Part shown: one piece after another, positions 1 to 8,942 of the stretch | How positions within the stretch are numbered: the stretch's first letter is position 1 | Layout: every line of letters begins with the position of its first letter | Assembly: GCF_009650765.1 (NCBI RefSeq) | Contig: NZ_CP045740.1 | Location: 5,742,001 to 5,806,000 of the forward strand | Length of the DNA stretch: 64,000 nt | Direction: 5' to 3' | From: Streptomyces sp. SUK 48 | GTDB taxonomy: Bacteria > Actinomycetota > Actinomycetes > Streptomycetales > Streptomycetaceae | Notes under the pieces: model-generated | Databases searched by the model: none | What the model was told of the DNA's origin: nothing | What the model saw: only the letters and a program-made list of their open reading frames with translations | Program-made: the position numbers and the translations under genes

Positions 1-136
1 CCAGCGCCCCCGCCTCCACCGCCGCCGCGTACAGGGCGAGCCCCTCGTCCACGGGCATGAACCCCTTGGCCGCCTCGAACGCGGCGAGTGTCTCGGGCTG
101 GGGGCGATGGCCATAGGACGCCTTTCGGGGTGGCAC
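1..136 (-). CDS. class I SAM-dependent methyltransferase, N-terminal fragment
   Basis: Only the first 45 or so residues lie in the window; the gene continues past its left edge. Read on the minus strand from a GTG at 136, the frame is open and contains PETLAAFEAAKGFMP followed closely by DEGLALYAAA. I recall this wording from a family of Streptomyces class I methyltransferases in which it precedes the glycine-rich SAM-binding loop. That loop is outside the window, so the assignment rests on N-terminal similarity alone. The frame stays open a little upstream of the GTG, and no strong ribosome binding site fixes the start. The 149 bases between this gene and the next one hold nothing I recognise. 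Confidence 0.45.
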   Translation of the reverse strand, partial: MPPRKASYGHRPQPETLAAFEAAKGFMPVDEGLALYAAAVEAGAL

Positions 137-285
137 GGCTGTTCGGGCCCATGCTGCCGCACCGCCGTGAACGGGCGTGACGTGGGGCGCCCTTCCGCGG
201 GGCACGAGGAACGGCGCGATCGGCCACGACGCGGCGCACGCCGCGCCCCGGCCGGTCGCACCACGGCGATCCGCTACGAGATCGG

Positions 286-2027
286 CTACAGACTCACCGT
301 CTCACCCGGCAGCGAGAGGTCCAGTTCGACCGCCCGCTCCTCGCCGTGGTGCGTCGCCGAAGAGGCGAGCGGTCCATGGCCGAGGGCCCGTGCCGCGAGG
401 ACGTACGCCCCCTCCATCGGCACCGCGAGCGCGTACCGGCCCGCCTCGTCGGAGACGGCCGACCCGGCCTGCCGCCCCCGGTGGTCGATCAGCGTCACCT
501 TGGCCCGGGCGACGGGCACACCGGTGGCGTCCAGCACCCGCCCCGGAACCCCGCAGCACCTCCTCCGCCAGCTCCAGCACGGCATCGTCCTGCGCGCTGC
601 TGGCCCGCAGCCGCACCTCCCGCACCGGGCGGCCCGCCTTCGGCAGGAACAGGGCGAGCACCAGGCCCGCCGCCACCGCGCCCGTCGCGATGAGGAACGA
701 CACCCGGAACCCGTGCATCGTCGGGATCGCCATGCCCCCACGGTGTGCGCCGTGTTGGCGAGCACCATGCCGACGACGGCGCTCGACACCGACGTGCCGA
801 TCGAGCGCATCAGCGTGTTGAGCCCGTTCGCCGCGCCCGTCTCCGACGCCGGGACCGCGCCGACGATCAGCGCGGGCAGCGAGGAGTACGCGAGCCCGAT
901 GCCCGCGCCGAGGATCACGGACGTGAGGATCGTCTGCCAGGCCGCCTGCATCAGGCCGAGCCCGCCGCCGTAGCCGATCGCGATGATCAGGAGGCCGATG
1001 ATCAGGGTGGTCCTGGGGCCGTAGCGGGCGGAGAGCCGGGCGTACACCGGCGCGGTGAACATCATCGTCAGGCCCAGCGGCGCCACGCACAGACCGGCGA
1101 CGACCATCGACTGACCGAGCCCGTACCCCGTGGCCTTCGGCAGCTGGAGCAGCTGGGGCAGGACGAGCGAGACGACGTAGAACGCGACGCCGACCATGAT
1201 CGACGCCAGGTTGGTGAAGAGCACCGCGGGGCGCGCGGTGGTGCGCAGGTCGACCAGCGGCGCCTCGGCGCGCAGCTCGTACAGGCCCACAGGAGGAGGA
1301 CCACGACGGACGCGACGAACAGGCCGAGCGTGGTCGCCGAGGACCAGCCCCAGTCGCTGCCCTTGGTGATGGGCAGCAGGAGCAGCACCAGACCGGCGGA
1401 CAGCCCGAGCGCGCCGGGCAGGTCGAAGGAGCCCGCCGCGCGCATCGGGGACTCGGGGACGGTGAGCAGGGTGAGGGCGATGGCGAGCACGCCGAGACCG
1501 GCGGCGCCGTAGAACAGCGCGTGCCAGTTCATGTGCTGGGCGACCAGCGCGGCGGCGGGCAGGGCGAGGCCACCGCCCACGCCTATGGAGGAGCTCATCA
1601 GGGCCATGGCGGAGCCGAGCCGCTCGCGCGGCAGCATGTCCCGCATCAGGCCGATGCCGAGGGGGATCGCGCCCATGGCGAAGCCCTGGAGGGTACGGCC
1701 CGCGATCATGACGAGCAGCTGGCTGGTGAGCGCGCTGACCAGCGCGCCGATCACCATCACGGCGAGGCTGGCGATCAGCATGCGCCGCTTGCCGTACAGG
1801 TCGCCGAGCCGGCCCATGATCGGGGTGGCGACGGCGCCGGACAGCAGGGTCGAGGTGAGCACCCAGGTGGCGTTGCTGGGCGCGGTGTGCAGCAGTTGGG
1901 GCAGGTCTTTGATGACCGGCACGAGCAGGGTCTGCATCACCGCGACCACGATGCCCGCGAAGGCGAGCACCGGGACGACGGCCCCGCTGGCCTCGCGGCG
2001 CGGTTCGTCGGTCGTCGTGTGGGTCAT
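286..2027 (-). pseudogene. MFS efflux transporter with C-terminal carboxypeptidase-regulatory-like domain, three frameshifts
   Basis: This is a drug/H+ antiporter of the major facilitator superfamily, about 580 residues if repaired. It starts at ATG 2027 after GGGAGG. The first frame covers the N-terminal half with the loop motif GRLGDLYGKRR. Reading must change frame at a CCC run (1286-1288), again at a CCCCC run (735-739) and a third time near 549-552. The first two are cured by adding one G/C; the third needs one base fewer or two more. The last 75 or so residues (starting GRVLDATGVPVARAKVTL) form a soluble beta-sandwich like the carboxypeptidase regulatory domain, an unusual tail for a pump. 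Good protein sequence on both sides of every break suggests sequencing error rather than decay. Confidence 0.75.
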
Positions 2028-2078
2028 TGAGGGCGGCCTCCCGTAGACATAAGTGCGGGGTAAACCTCGTATGCACAG

Positions 2079-2094
2079 GCAACTATTCCGTTGC
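2079..2094. promoter_or_regulatory. short inverted repeat upstream of the MFS gene
   Basis: GCAAC-TATTCC-GTTGC lies 52 bases upstream of the MFS start codon at 2027, in the divergent region shared with the thiolase gene. Five-base arms with a six-base spacer could be a small regulator site, but arms this short are expected by chance, so this is only a candidate. Confidence 0.25.
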
Positions 2095-2162
2095 TTCGGG
2101 CCTCTAATGTTTATTTGACCATCCCATGGGTTTCTGAGTCGTCGTCAGGGATGGCCATATTG

Positions 2163-2176
2163 TGGAACACGTTCTA
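2163..2176. promoter_or_regulatory. KstR-type palindromic operator upstream of thiolase
   Basis: TGGAACACGTTCTA fits the KstR consensus TnnAACnnGTTnnA at every fixed position. It ends 11 bases before the thiolase ATG, so a bound repressor would cover the -10/start region. The same 14-base pattern occurs upstream of the MaoC operon at 8804. KstR is the TetR-family repressor of cholesterol and steroid catabolism in mycobacteria and rhodococci; which Streptomyces regulator would read this site is inferred, not shown. Confidence 0.65.
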
Positions 2177-2187
2177 GTCTGCGGGCC

Positions 2188-3373
2188 ATGACGGCCTATG
2201 TAGCCGGGGTCGGGATGACCAGGTTCGAGAAGCCCGAGACCCGTGACTGGCAGTACTGGGACATGGTGCGCGAGGCCGGTGGAGCCGCGCTCGCGGACGC
2301 CCGGATCGGATACGACGAGGTGGAACACGTTCCCGTCGGATACTGCTTCCAGCCCTCGACAGCGGGCCAGCGCGCCGTCTACGAACTGGGGCTCACCGGC
2401 ATCCCCGTCTACAACGTCAACAACAACTGCGCCACCGGCGCCACCGCGCTGATGCTCGCCCGCCAGTTGGTCGAGGGCGGCGCCGCCGACTGCGTGCTCG
2501 CCCTGGGCTTCGAGAAGATGAGCAGGGGCTCGCTCGGCGGCGGAGCCGGCTCCGGCGACCTCGCCGCGTCCCCGGTCGCCCGGCACTACGGCGTCCTGGC
2601 CGCCCGGCACGGCTTCGCGCGCACCCCGCCCACCGCCCAGCTCTTCGCCGCCGCGGCCCGCGAGCACCGGGAGCGGTACGGCACCACCGACGCGCAGCTC
2701 GCCGCCGTGGCCGCCAAGAACCACCGGCACTCCGCGCACAACCCCGCGCCCAGTTCCGGGAGGTGTACGACATCGCCGGCATCCTCGCCGCGCCGATGGT
2801 GCACCCGCCGCTGACCCGGCTCCAGTGCTCGCCCACCTCCGACGGCGCCGCGGCCGCCGTGGTCGTCTCCGAACGGTTCGCCGAGCGGCGGTCCCTGACC
2901 GGCCTCGTCGAGATCGCCGGGCAGGCGATGGCCACCGACACCGAGGAGTCCTTCGCGTCCGGCTCCTGTATCGACGTCGTCGGGCAGCCGCTGTCCCGCG
3001 CGGCCGCCCGGCAGGCGTACGACCGCGCCGGGCTCGGCATCGAGGACGTGGACGTGATCGAGCTGCACGACTGCTTCTCGGTCAACGAGCTGCTCACGTA
3101 CGAGGCGTTGGGCATGTGCGAGCCGGGGGAGTCGGGGAAGCTGGCCGAGTCCGGCGCGACGACGTACGGCGGCCGGTGGGTGGTGAACCCGTCGGGGGCC
3201 TGATCTCCAAGGGGCATCCGCTGGGCGCGACGGGCCTCGCCCAGATTGCCGAACTGGTCTGGCAGCTGCGGGGCGAGGCGGGCCTGCGGCAGGCCGAGGG
3301 GGCGCGGGTGGGGCTCGCGCACAACATCGGTCTCGGCGGGGCGGCGGTGGTGACCGTACTGAGGGCGGTGTGA
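2188..3373 (+). pseudogene. SCP-X-type thiolase / lipid-transfer protein, two frameshifts
   Basis: This is a thiolase-superfamily protein of the Ltp/SCP-X branch, which acts on acyl-CoA or beta-ketoacyl-CoA substrates in lipid or steroid side-chain degradation. ATG 2188 is followed by MTAYVAGVGMTRF. The nucleophile is Cys81 in NNNCATGATAL; later come HDCFSVNE (about residue 293) and [10 protein letters not shown] (about residue 343), which supply the other active-site residues. The frame breaks at a CCC run (2749-2751) and a GGGGG run (3194-3198). Adding one base at each restores a full protein of about 395 residues, normal for the family. There is almost no room for a ribosome binding site, so the transcript may have a very short leader. 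Its operator links it to the MaoC-ADH-SDR genes 6 kb away. Confidence 0.8.
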
Positions 3374-3459
3374 TCAGGCCGGGCCGGGTGACGTAGTCCG
3401 CGCGGAGTAGGACCCCTGGTCCGAAATGCCGATGCAAGGACCGCAACCGGCCTGAGACC

Positions 3460-4890
3460 ATGACATTCATGCTGGAGACCGCCGACACCCCGCCCCTCAT
3501 ATCCCGACGTACGACGCCCCCGACCTGGTTGGTGGTGGCTCTGGCCTGCGCCGGACAGTTCCTGGTGGTGCTGGACGTCTCCGTGGTGAACGTCGCGCTG
3601 CCGTCCATGCGCACCGACCTCGGTCTCAGCGCCTCCGGCCTGCAATGGGTGGTCAACGCGTACGCGATCGCCTTCGCCGGGTTCATGCTCCTCGGCGGCC
3701 GGGCCGGCGACCTGTACGGCCGCAAGCGGATGTTCCTCGTCGGCCTCGGCCTGTTCACCCTGGCCTCGCTGGGCGGCGGCCTCGCCCAGGAGGGCTGGCA
3801 ACTGCTGCTCGCCCGCGCCGTGCAGGGCCTCGGCGCGGCGGTCCTCGCGCCCTCCACGCTCACCCTGCTGACCGCCGCGGTGCCGGAGGGCGCCGCACGC
3901 GCGCGGGCCATCGCCACCTGGGCCGCGGTCGGCGCGGGCGGCGGCGCCGCGGGCGGACTCGTCGGCGGGGTCCTGGTGGACGTGCTGTCCTGGCGCTGGG
4001 TGCTGCTGATCAACGTGCCGGTGGGCGCGGTCGTGCTGGCCGGCTCGCTGCGCTGGCTGGTGGAGAGCCGCGCCGGGAACCGGCGCCGGCTCGACCTGCC
4101 CGGCGCACTGCTGGTCACCGCCGGTCTCGCCACGCTCGCGTACGGCATCTCGCGCACCCAGGAGACGGGCTGGACCGCCCCGGCGAGCCTGCTGCCGCTG
4201 GCCGCCGGAGTGCTGCTGATCGCCCTGTTCCTGCTGGTCGAGGCGCGCACCCAGGCCCCGCTGATGCCGCTCGGGCTGCTGCGGCGGCGCTCGGTGGCCT
4301 CGGCGAACGCGGCGATGCTGGTGTCCGGTTCGGCGATGTTCTGCATGTGGTACTTCATGACGCTGTACGCGCAGAACGTGCTCGGCTACTCCCCGCTGGC
4401 GGCCGGTGCCGCGCTCGTGCCCAGCTCGCTGGCCGTGATCATCGGCTCCAAGGTGGCGCCCCGGCTGATGCGCACGGCGGGACCGCGCCTCGTGGCGGTG
4501 CTGGGCACGCTGATCGGCGCGAGCGGGTTCGCCTGGCAGTCCACGATGAGCGCGCACGAGGCGTACGTCACCGCGATCATGTTCCCGGGCATCCTGATGA
4601 TGCTGGGCGGCGGTCTGGCGATGACGCCGCTGGCCGCGCTGGCGACCTCGGGGGCGGCGCCCGGCGAGGCAGGGGTGGTCTCCGGGCTGGTCAACACCTC
4701 GCGCACGATGGGCGGTTCGCTCGGTCTCGCCGTGATGTCGACCATCGCCGCCACCGGCACGGGCACCGGCACCGGACCGCAGGCCCTGACCGACGGCTAC
4801 GCGCTGGCCTTCCGCGCCTCCACGGCGGTGCTGCTGGGCGGGGCGCTGCTGATGGCGCTGTGGCTGCCGCGCCATCTGCCGCACAGGTGA
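3460..4890 (+). CDS. MFS transporter, DHA2 (EmrB/QacA) family
   Basis: This is a 476-residue drug:H+ antiporter with about 14 predicted membrane helices. The first helix carries LDVSVVNVALPSM, the DHA2 signature around residues 38-50. It is followed by LQWVVNAYAIAFAGFMLLGG and the cytoplasmic loop GRAGDLYGRKRMF. An antiporter-type motif follows in the fifth helix region (AVGAGGGAAGGLVGG). The start is ATG 3460; ATG 3469 three codons later is an alternative. It stands alone, downstream of the thiolase and convergent with the response-regulator gene. No regulator gene sits beside it. The substrate cannot be told from the sequence; DHA2 pumps usually export antibiotics or lipophilic cations. Confidence 0.88.
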   Translation: MTFMLETADTPPLISRRTTPPTWLVVALACAGQFLVVLDVSVVNVALPSMRTDLGLSASGLQWVVNAYAIAFAGFMLLGGRAGDLYGRKRMFLVGLGLFTLASLGGGLAQEGWQLLLARAVQGLGAAVLAPSTLTLLTAAVPEGAARARAIATWAAVGAGGGAAGGLVGGVLVDVLSWRWVLLINVPVGAVVLAGSLRWLVESRAGNRRRLDLPGALLVTAGLATLAYGISRTQETGWTAPASLLPLAAGVLLIALFLLVEARTQAPLMPLGLLRRRSVASANAAMLVSGSAMFCMWYFMTLYAQNVLGYSPLAAGAALVPSSLAVIIGSKVAPRLMRTAGPRLVAVLGTLIGASGFAWQSTMSAHEAYVTAIMFPGILMMLGGGLAMTPLAALATSGAAPGEAGVVSGLVNTSRTMGGSLGLAVMSTIAATGTGTGTGPQALTDGYALAFRASTAVLLGGALLMALWLPRHLPHR

Positions 4891-4927
4891 GCGTCCGCCG
4901 GGGGCGCCTCCGCCGCCTCCGGCCGCA

Positions 4928-4972
4928 CGGCCACGAGTCCCATGGCCATGAGTCCCACGGTCACGAGTCCCA
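4928..4972. repeat. three 15-bp tandem repeats between convergent genes
   Basis: Three adjacent copies of a 15-base unit (CGGCCACGAGTCCCA, TGGCCATGAGTCCCA, CGGTCACGAGTCCCA) differ by one to three bases and are followed by a partial fourth. They fill the gap between the ends of the DHA2 pump gene and the response-regulator gene. No function is evident. Confidence 0.7.
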
Positions 4973-4999
4973 CGACCGCACGTCGCACCGCCTCCGGTC

Positions 5000-5626
5000 T
5001 CACAACCACCCCTGCTGACGGGCCTCCCGCACCGCCTCCGCGCGGTTGCGGGTGCCGGTCTTGCCGATCGCCGAGGACAGGTAGTTGCGCACGGTGGACT
5101 CGGACAGATGCAGCCGGCCCGCGACATCGGCGACCGTCGCGCCGTCCACGGACGCCTTCAGCACCTCGCGCTCGCGCGGGGTGAGCGGGTTCGGCCCGGC
5201 GCTGAGCGCGGCCGTCGCCAGGGCCGGATCGACCACGGTCTCCCCGGCCAGCACCCGCCGGATCGCCACCGCCAGCTCCTCCACCGGCCCGTCCTTGACC
5301 AGGAACCCGGCCGCCCCGGACTCCAGGGCCCGGCGCAGATACCCCGGCCGCCCGAAGGTCGTCAGGATCAGCACCCGGCAGCCCGGCGCCCGCGCCCGCA
5401 GCTCCTCCGCCGCGTCGAGGCCGCTCATCCCGGGCAGCTCGATGTCCAGCAGCGCGACATCCGGCTCGTGCCGCAGCACGGCGGCCACGATGGCGTCCCC
5501 CGCGGCCACCTGCGCCACGACCTCGATGTCCTCCTCCAGCCCGAGCAGCAGGGCGAGCGCGCCGCGCATCATGCCCTGGTCCTCGGCGAGCAGGACCCGG
5601 ACCGTCCCCCGGGGTGTCTCGTTCAT
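5000..5626 (-). CDS. NarL/FixJ-type response regulator (DesR-like)
   Basis: This 208-residue two-component regulator has a CheY-like receiver domain (about 8-125) with phospho-acceptor Asp61 in LLDIELPG and conserved Lys111 in FLVKDG. A LuxR-type helix-turn-helix follows (about 148-208; LTPREREVL, then STVRNYLSSAIGK). It lies 24 bases downstream of the histidine kinase gene and ends the ATPase-permease-kinase-regulator operon. This gene order is typical of DesKR-like systems that sense membrane or antibiotic stress and control their own ABC transporter. Phosphorylation by the neighbouring kinase is inferred from linkage. The start is ATG 5626. Confidence 0.92.
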   Translation of the reverse strand: MNETPRGTVRVLLAEDQGMMRGALALLLGLEEDIEVVAQVAAGDAIVAAVLRHEPDVALLDIELPGMSGLDAAEELRARAPGCRVLILTTFGRPGYLRRALESGAAGFLVKDGPVEELAVAIRRVLAGETVVDPALATAALSAGPNPLTPREREVLKASVDGATVADVAGRLHLSESTVRNYLSSAIGKTGTRNRAEAVREARQQGWL

Positions 5627-5650
5627 GGGGGCAGCGTACGGCCGACCGCC

Positions 5651-6946
5651 TCAGGAGGGATCCGGCGCCGTCACCCCGGCCGCCGCCGGTTCCCCGGCCG
5701 GCAGCGGGAGTTCCGCCGTCACCGTGAAGCCGCCGCGGGGCGCGGGTCCGGCCGTGAGGGAGCCGCCCGCGGCGGCCAGGCGTTCGGTGAGGCCCGTCAA
5801 ACCGGTGCCGCCGATGCCCGGGGCGGGGCGGCTGACCGGGGTGCCGGAGCCGTCGTCGGTGACCGTCAGCCGGACGCGTTCCGCGGCACCGGTCACGGCG
5901 ATCTCGCAGCGGCCCGCGTCGCTGTGCCGGATCACATTGGTGACCGCCTCGCGGACCACCCAGCCCAGCAGGGCCTCCGGCTGGGGCGCGAGCGGGGTGC
6001 CGGACCGGCGGACGACCGGCTCGACGCCCGCCGCCGTCAACGCCGAGCGGGCGCGGTCCAGTTCGGTCGCCAGGCTGCCCTCGCGATAGCCGGTGACCGC
6101 CTCGCGGATCTCGGTGAGCGCCTGCCGGCCCACCGACTCGATGTCCGTGATCTGGCCCAGCGCCGCGTCCATGTCGCGCGGGGCCAGCCGCCGGGCCGCC
6201 TCCGACTTCACCACGATCACCGACAGGGTGTGGCCCAGCAGATCGTGCAGATCGCGGGAGAAGCGCAGCCGCTCCTTCTCCACCGCGCGCCGGGCCAGTT
6301 CCTCCCGGGCGGCACGCAACTCCCGTACCGCCTCGGCCAGTCCGAGGATCGCGGCGGTCACCATGGTGGACAGGAAGGTGGCGTACCCGATGTTCGTCGC
6401 GTCCGACCAGCCGCCGTGCGCCCCGGAGAGCGCGGCCGCGTAGACGGCCAGCAGGATTCCCGAGCGGCCCAGCCACGGTCCGCGCAGGGCGGCGCCCGCG
6501 GCCAGGCCCAGCAGCGGGAAGAACATCAGCCAGTTGCCGCCGTAGCCGAGCGCGAGCCCCGTGGTCAGCAGGCCCATGAGCAGCAGCGCCACCCGGGTGC
6601 GCGGCTCCTCGCGCTTGGCGCGGTCGAAGGAGCGGAAGGTGACGTAGATGTACAGGGAGTTGAAGGCGAACAGGCCCAGCCCGCCGATCAGCGGGTTCGG
6701 GGTCCGCCCCTGGAGCAGATTGGCGAAGGCCCCCATCCCCATCAGCAGCCAGGGCAGCAGCGCGAAGCCGGTGGGCGGCGGCCCGGGATCGCTGACGGCC
6801 GGTGTCTCGCCCCGCTTCCGGGCGGCGCGCGCGGCGGCCTTGAACCGCTCGTGCTCCGCCTTCCAGCGCGCCAGGTCCGCCTTCCACTCCCGCCGCGCCG
6901 TCTGCCAGGACCGCGCCTGGCAGCGCATCCTCCGCCATCCCGTCAT
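5651..6946 (-). CDS. sensor histidine kinase, DesK-like (HisKA_3)
   Basis: This 431-residue membrane sensor begins with a charged cytoplasmic N-terminus (about 1-60) rich in Arg, Lys and Trp. Several hydrophobic helices follow (about 61-205), then a dimerisation/phosphoacceptor segment with His234 in FSRDLHDLLGHTLS, and a C-terminal ATPase domain containing VVREAVTNVIRHS (N box) and DDGSG (G1 box). ATG 6946 is chosen because GGGGG lies at a suitable distance upstream. The frame is open further upstream but there runs inside the permease gene. It is 17 bases downstream of the permease gene and 24 bases upstream of the regulator gene, so the four are almost certainly co-transcribed. Confidence 0.92.
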   Translation of the reverse strand: MTGWRRMRCQARSWQTARREWKADLARWKAEHERFKAAARAARKRGETPAVSDPGPPPTGFALLPWLLMGMGAFANLLQGRTPNPLIGGLGLFAFNSLYIYVTFRSFDRAKREEPRTRVALLLMGLLTTGLALGYGGNWLMFFPLLGLAAGAALRGPWLGRSGILLAVYAAALSGAHGGWSDATNIGYATFLSTMVTAAILGLAEAVRELRAAREELARRAVEKERLRFSRDLHDLLGHTLSVIVVKSEAARRLAPRDMDAALGQITDIESVGRQALTEIREAVTGYREGSLATELDRARSALTAAGVEPVVRRSGTPLAPQPEALLGWVVREAVTNVIRHSDAGRCEIAVTGAAERVRLTVTDDGSGTPVSRPAPGIGGTGLTGLTERLAAAGGSLTAGPAPRGGFTVTAELPLPAGEPAAAGVTAPDPS

Positions 6947-6963
6947 ATCCACGTTCCCCCAGG

Positions 6964-7680
6964 TCAGACGGTCCCCGCCGCACGGCGGTACGACAGCACG
7001 GCGTACGATCCGAACACCAGCAGCCAGCCCGTCAGCACGATGATCGCACCGGCACCGGGGGCGTGCCCGGCCGCGACCGCGCCGCCCAGCTCGGCGAACC
7101 GGTTGGCCGGTGTGTACCCCGAGACCGACCGCAGCCACCCCGGGAACAGTGTGGTCGGGAACCACAGCCCGCCCAGCACGGCCAGGCCCAGATTGCACGC
7201 CATGTTGGCCACGCCCGTGGCGGGACCGGTCAGCCGGTAGCCGTTGCCGAGGCCCAGCAGGGTGAACGGCACCGAGCCCACCCACAGCAGCAGCGCGATC
7301 GCCGCCCACTGCCACACCGCGAGCCGCACCCCGTCGACCAGGCCGCCCGCCGCCAGCACGGCGACGATCGCGGGCAGCACCGTCACCACACCGGTCAGCG
7401 TCCGCCCGGCCACCACCTCGCGCGGGGTCATCGGCGTCACCCGCAGCTGCCGCAGCCAGCCCACCGCGCGGTCCTCGGCGACCGCGCCGCCGGTGTTCAG
7501 GGCGGAGCCGACGGCGCCGTACGCCGCCATGCCGACCATCGCCGCGGTCCGCCATGTCCCGTCGTTCTCGCCGACGTTGGTGAACAGCAGATACATCATG
7601 ACGGGCATGAAGATCCCGCCGATCACGAATCCCGGGTCGCGCAGGGTGCGACGGATCTCCAGCCGGACGTAGGCGAGCAT
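6964..7680 (-). CDS. ABC-2 type transporter permease
   Basis: This 238-residue integral membrane protein has six or so hydrophobic helices and the ABC-2 layout: a short cytoplasmic N-terminus (MLAYVRLEIRRTLRDPGF), then paired helices. Its ATG (7678-7680) overlaps the stop codon of the ATPase gene by one base (TGATG), implying translational coupling. With the ATPase it should form an exporter. The associated two-component system suggests it exports or resists a membrane-active compound, but no substrate can be read from the sequence. Confidence 0.88.
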   Translation of the reverse strand: MLAYVRLEIRRTLRDPGFVIGGIFMPVMMYLLFTNVGENDGTWRTAAMVGMAAYGAVGSALNTGGAVAEDRAVGWLRQLRVTPMTPREVVAGRTLTGVVTVLPAIVAVLAAGGLVDGVRLAVWQWAAIALLLWVGSVPFTLLGLGNGYRLTGPATGVANMACNLGLAVLGGLWFPTTLFPGWLRSVSGYTPANRFAELGGAVAAGHAPGAGAIIVLTGWLLVFGSYAVLSYRRAAGTV

Positions 7681-8639
7681 CACAGAGCCTTCACGGTGTC
7701 GAGGGGAACGGATACCCGGCTCTCGGGGCCGGCGGGGTGCCGCGCCGGGGAGGTCAGCGTCAGGAACGCGTCGTCCAGCGAGGCCGGAGCCACCTCCAGG
7801 CGGCGGATCGCGCCCCGTTCCGCCAGCGCGATCACCGTCGCGTCGGAGTCGTCCGTGCGCAGCCGGGCCCGGTCGCCGTCCACCTCCAGCGAGCGGACGC
7901 CGGGCAGCAGGGCGAGGTCGTCCGGGGCGCGTCCGGCGAGGTCCACACAGACCAGGCTGCCGCCCGCGGCCCGCCGCAGCTCCTCGCCCGTGCCGTCGGC
8001 CACGATCCGGCCCCGGTCCATGACCACGATCCGGTCGGCGAAGGAGTCCGCCTCCTCCAGATAGTGGGTGGAGAACAGCACGGTGTGCCCGCGCCGGGCG
8101 TACCCCCGCATCGACTCCCAGAACACCTGCCGCGCCGCCACGTCCAGCGCCGCCGTCGGCTCGTCCAGGACCAGCAGCGAGGGATCGCCGGCCAGCGCCA
8201 CCGCGAACCGCACCCGCTGCACCTGCCCGCCGGACAGCCGGTCCACCCGGCGCCCGGCCAGCGCCGAGATCCCGGCCAGCTCCAGGGCCCGCGCCACCGG
8301 CATCGGCGCCGGATAGCGCGAGGCCACGAAGCCGACCAGCTCGCCCACGGTGACCCGGGGCACCGGCCGGGCGTCCTGGAGCATCGCGCCCACCCGGCCG
8401 GCCCGCACCGCGCGCTCCGGTTCGGTCCCGAACAGCTCCACCCGGCCGGCGTCCGGCGGGTACAGCCCCAGCAGCATCCCGATGGTGGTCGACTTGCCGG
8501 CGCCGTTGCGGCCCAGCAGGGCCACGGTCTCGCCGCGCCCGATCCTCAGGTCCACCCCGTCCACGGCGCGCACGGACCCGAACGCGCGGACCGCCCCCGT
8601 GAAGGACACGGCGGCGGTGTCCTCGTCCCTCTGTGTCAT
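7680..8639 (-). CDS. ABC transporter ATP-binding protein
   Basis: This 319-residue nucleotide-binding subunit has Walker A GRNGAGKS (43-50), a Q-loop around LQDARPVPR, the signature LSGGQ (135-139), Walker B LLVLDEPT (about 155-162) and the switch His in FSTHYLEEAD. A C-terminal extension of about 90 residues is typical of exporters that pair with ABC-2 permeases. It is the first gene of the four-gene operon running down to 5000. Its promoter should lie in the 303-base divergent gap before the MaoC gene. Confidence 0.92.
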   Translation of the reverse strand: MTQRDEDTAAVSFTGAVRAFGSVRAVDGVDLRIGRGETVALLGRNGAGKSTTIGMLLGLYPPDAGRVELFGTEPERAVRAGRVGAMLQDARPVPRVTVGELVGFVASRYPAPMPVARALELAGISALAGRRVDRLSGGQVQRVRFAVALAGDPSLLVLDEPTAALDVAARQVFWESMRGYARRGHTVLFSTHYLEEADSFADRIVVMDRGRIVADGTGEELRRAAGGSLVCVDLAGRAPDDLALLPGVRSLEVDGDRARLRTDDSDATVIALAERGAIRRLEVAPASLDDAFLTLTSPARHPAGPESRVSVPLDTVKAL

Positions 8640-8803
8640 GCCTACGACGGTAGAAGCCGGGCCCGGCGCACCGGCAGAGGCGGTTGTACGGACTCGGGCA
8701 GGACAAATGTCACGGGTCCTGGGGCCACGGCTCCAGCCGAGCTGACGTACCGTCAGGAGCCTTCACAACTGCGGAGGGCTGGGCTATACAAGGGGCGCCG
8801 GAC

Positions 8804-8817
8804 TGGAACGAGTTCTA
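8804..8817. promoter_or_regulatory. KstR-type palindromic operator upstream of MaoC operon
   Basis: TGGAACGAGTTCTA fits TnnAACnnGTTnnA and shares both arms (TGGAAC, GTTCTA) with the site at 2163 upstream of the thiolase. It lies 125 bases before the MaoC start codon, leaving room for a leader. The shared site suggests one TetR-family regulator controls both units. Confidence 0.65.
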
Positions 8818-8879
8818 GGCCCGTCGACCGTGCGGCGCACTCCCGTCGGCCGTACGGCGTTCCGCGTCCGCCCGTGGAC

Positions 8880-8921
8880 GACCTCGGCGCGGCCGACGGT
8901 GCGGACGACCGCGCCGAGGTC
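8880..8921 (+). promoter_or_regulatory. 13-bp perfect hairpin in the MaoC leader
   Basis: GACCTCGGCGCGG (8880-8892) pairs perfectly with CCGCGCCGAGGTC (8909-8921) around a 16-base loop. It lies between the operator and the start codon, ending 21 bases before the ATG. There is no U-run after it, so it is not a standard terminator. It could affect mRNA stability or leader folding; no function is shown. Confidence 0.5.
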
Positions 8922-8942
8922 TCGATACCTCTTGGGAGCCCT

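Larger units (their letters stand above)
8640..8942. other. divergent intergenic region, 303 bases
   Basis: No gene is seen here. The region must hold the promoter of the ABC/two-component operon (leftward) and that of the MaoC operon (rightward). It contains the KstR-like palindrome at 8804-8817 and a 13-base-pair hairpin at 8880-8921, both on the MaoC side. The frame of the MaoC gene is open upstream through this gap but shows no protein-like sequence there. Confidence 0.6.

Noticed and set aside
3374..3455. Nine-base inverted arms (TCAGGCCGG / CCGGCCTGA) flanking the thiolase-MFS gap
   Set aside because: The 64-base separation makes a terminator or operator unlikely; no further support.
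4928..4972. 15-bp tandem repeats considered as a CRISPR-like array
   Set aside because: Units are contiguous with no spacers and no cas genes occur nearby.
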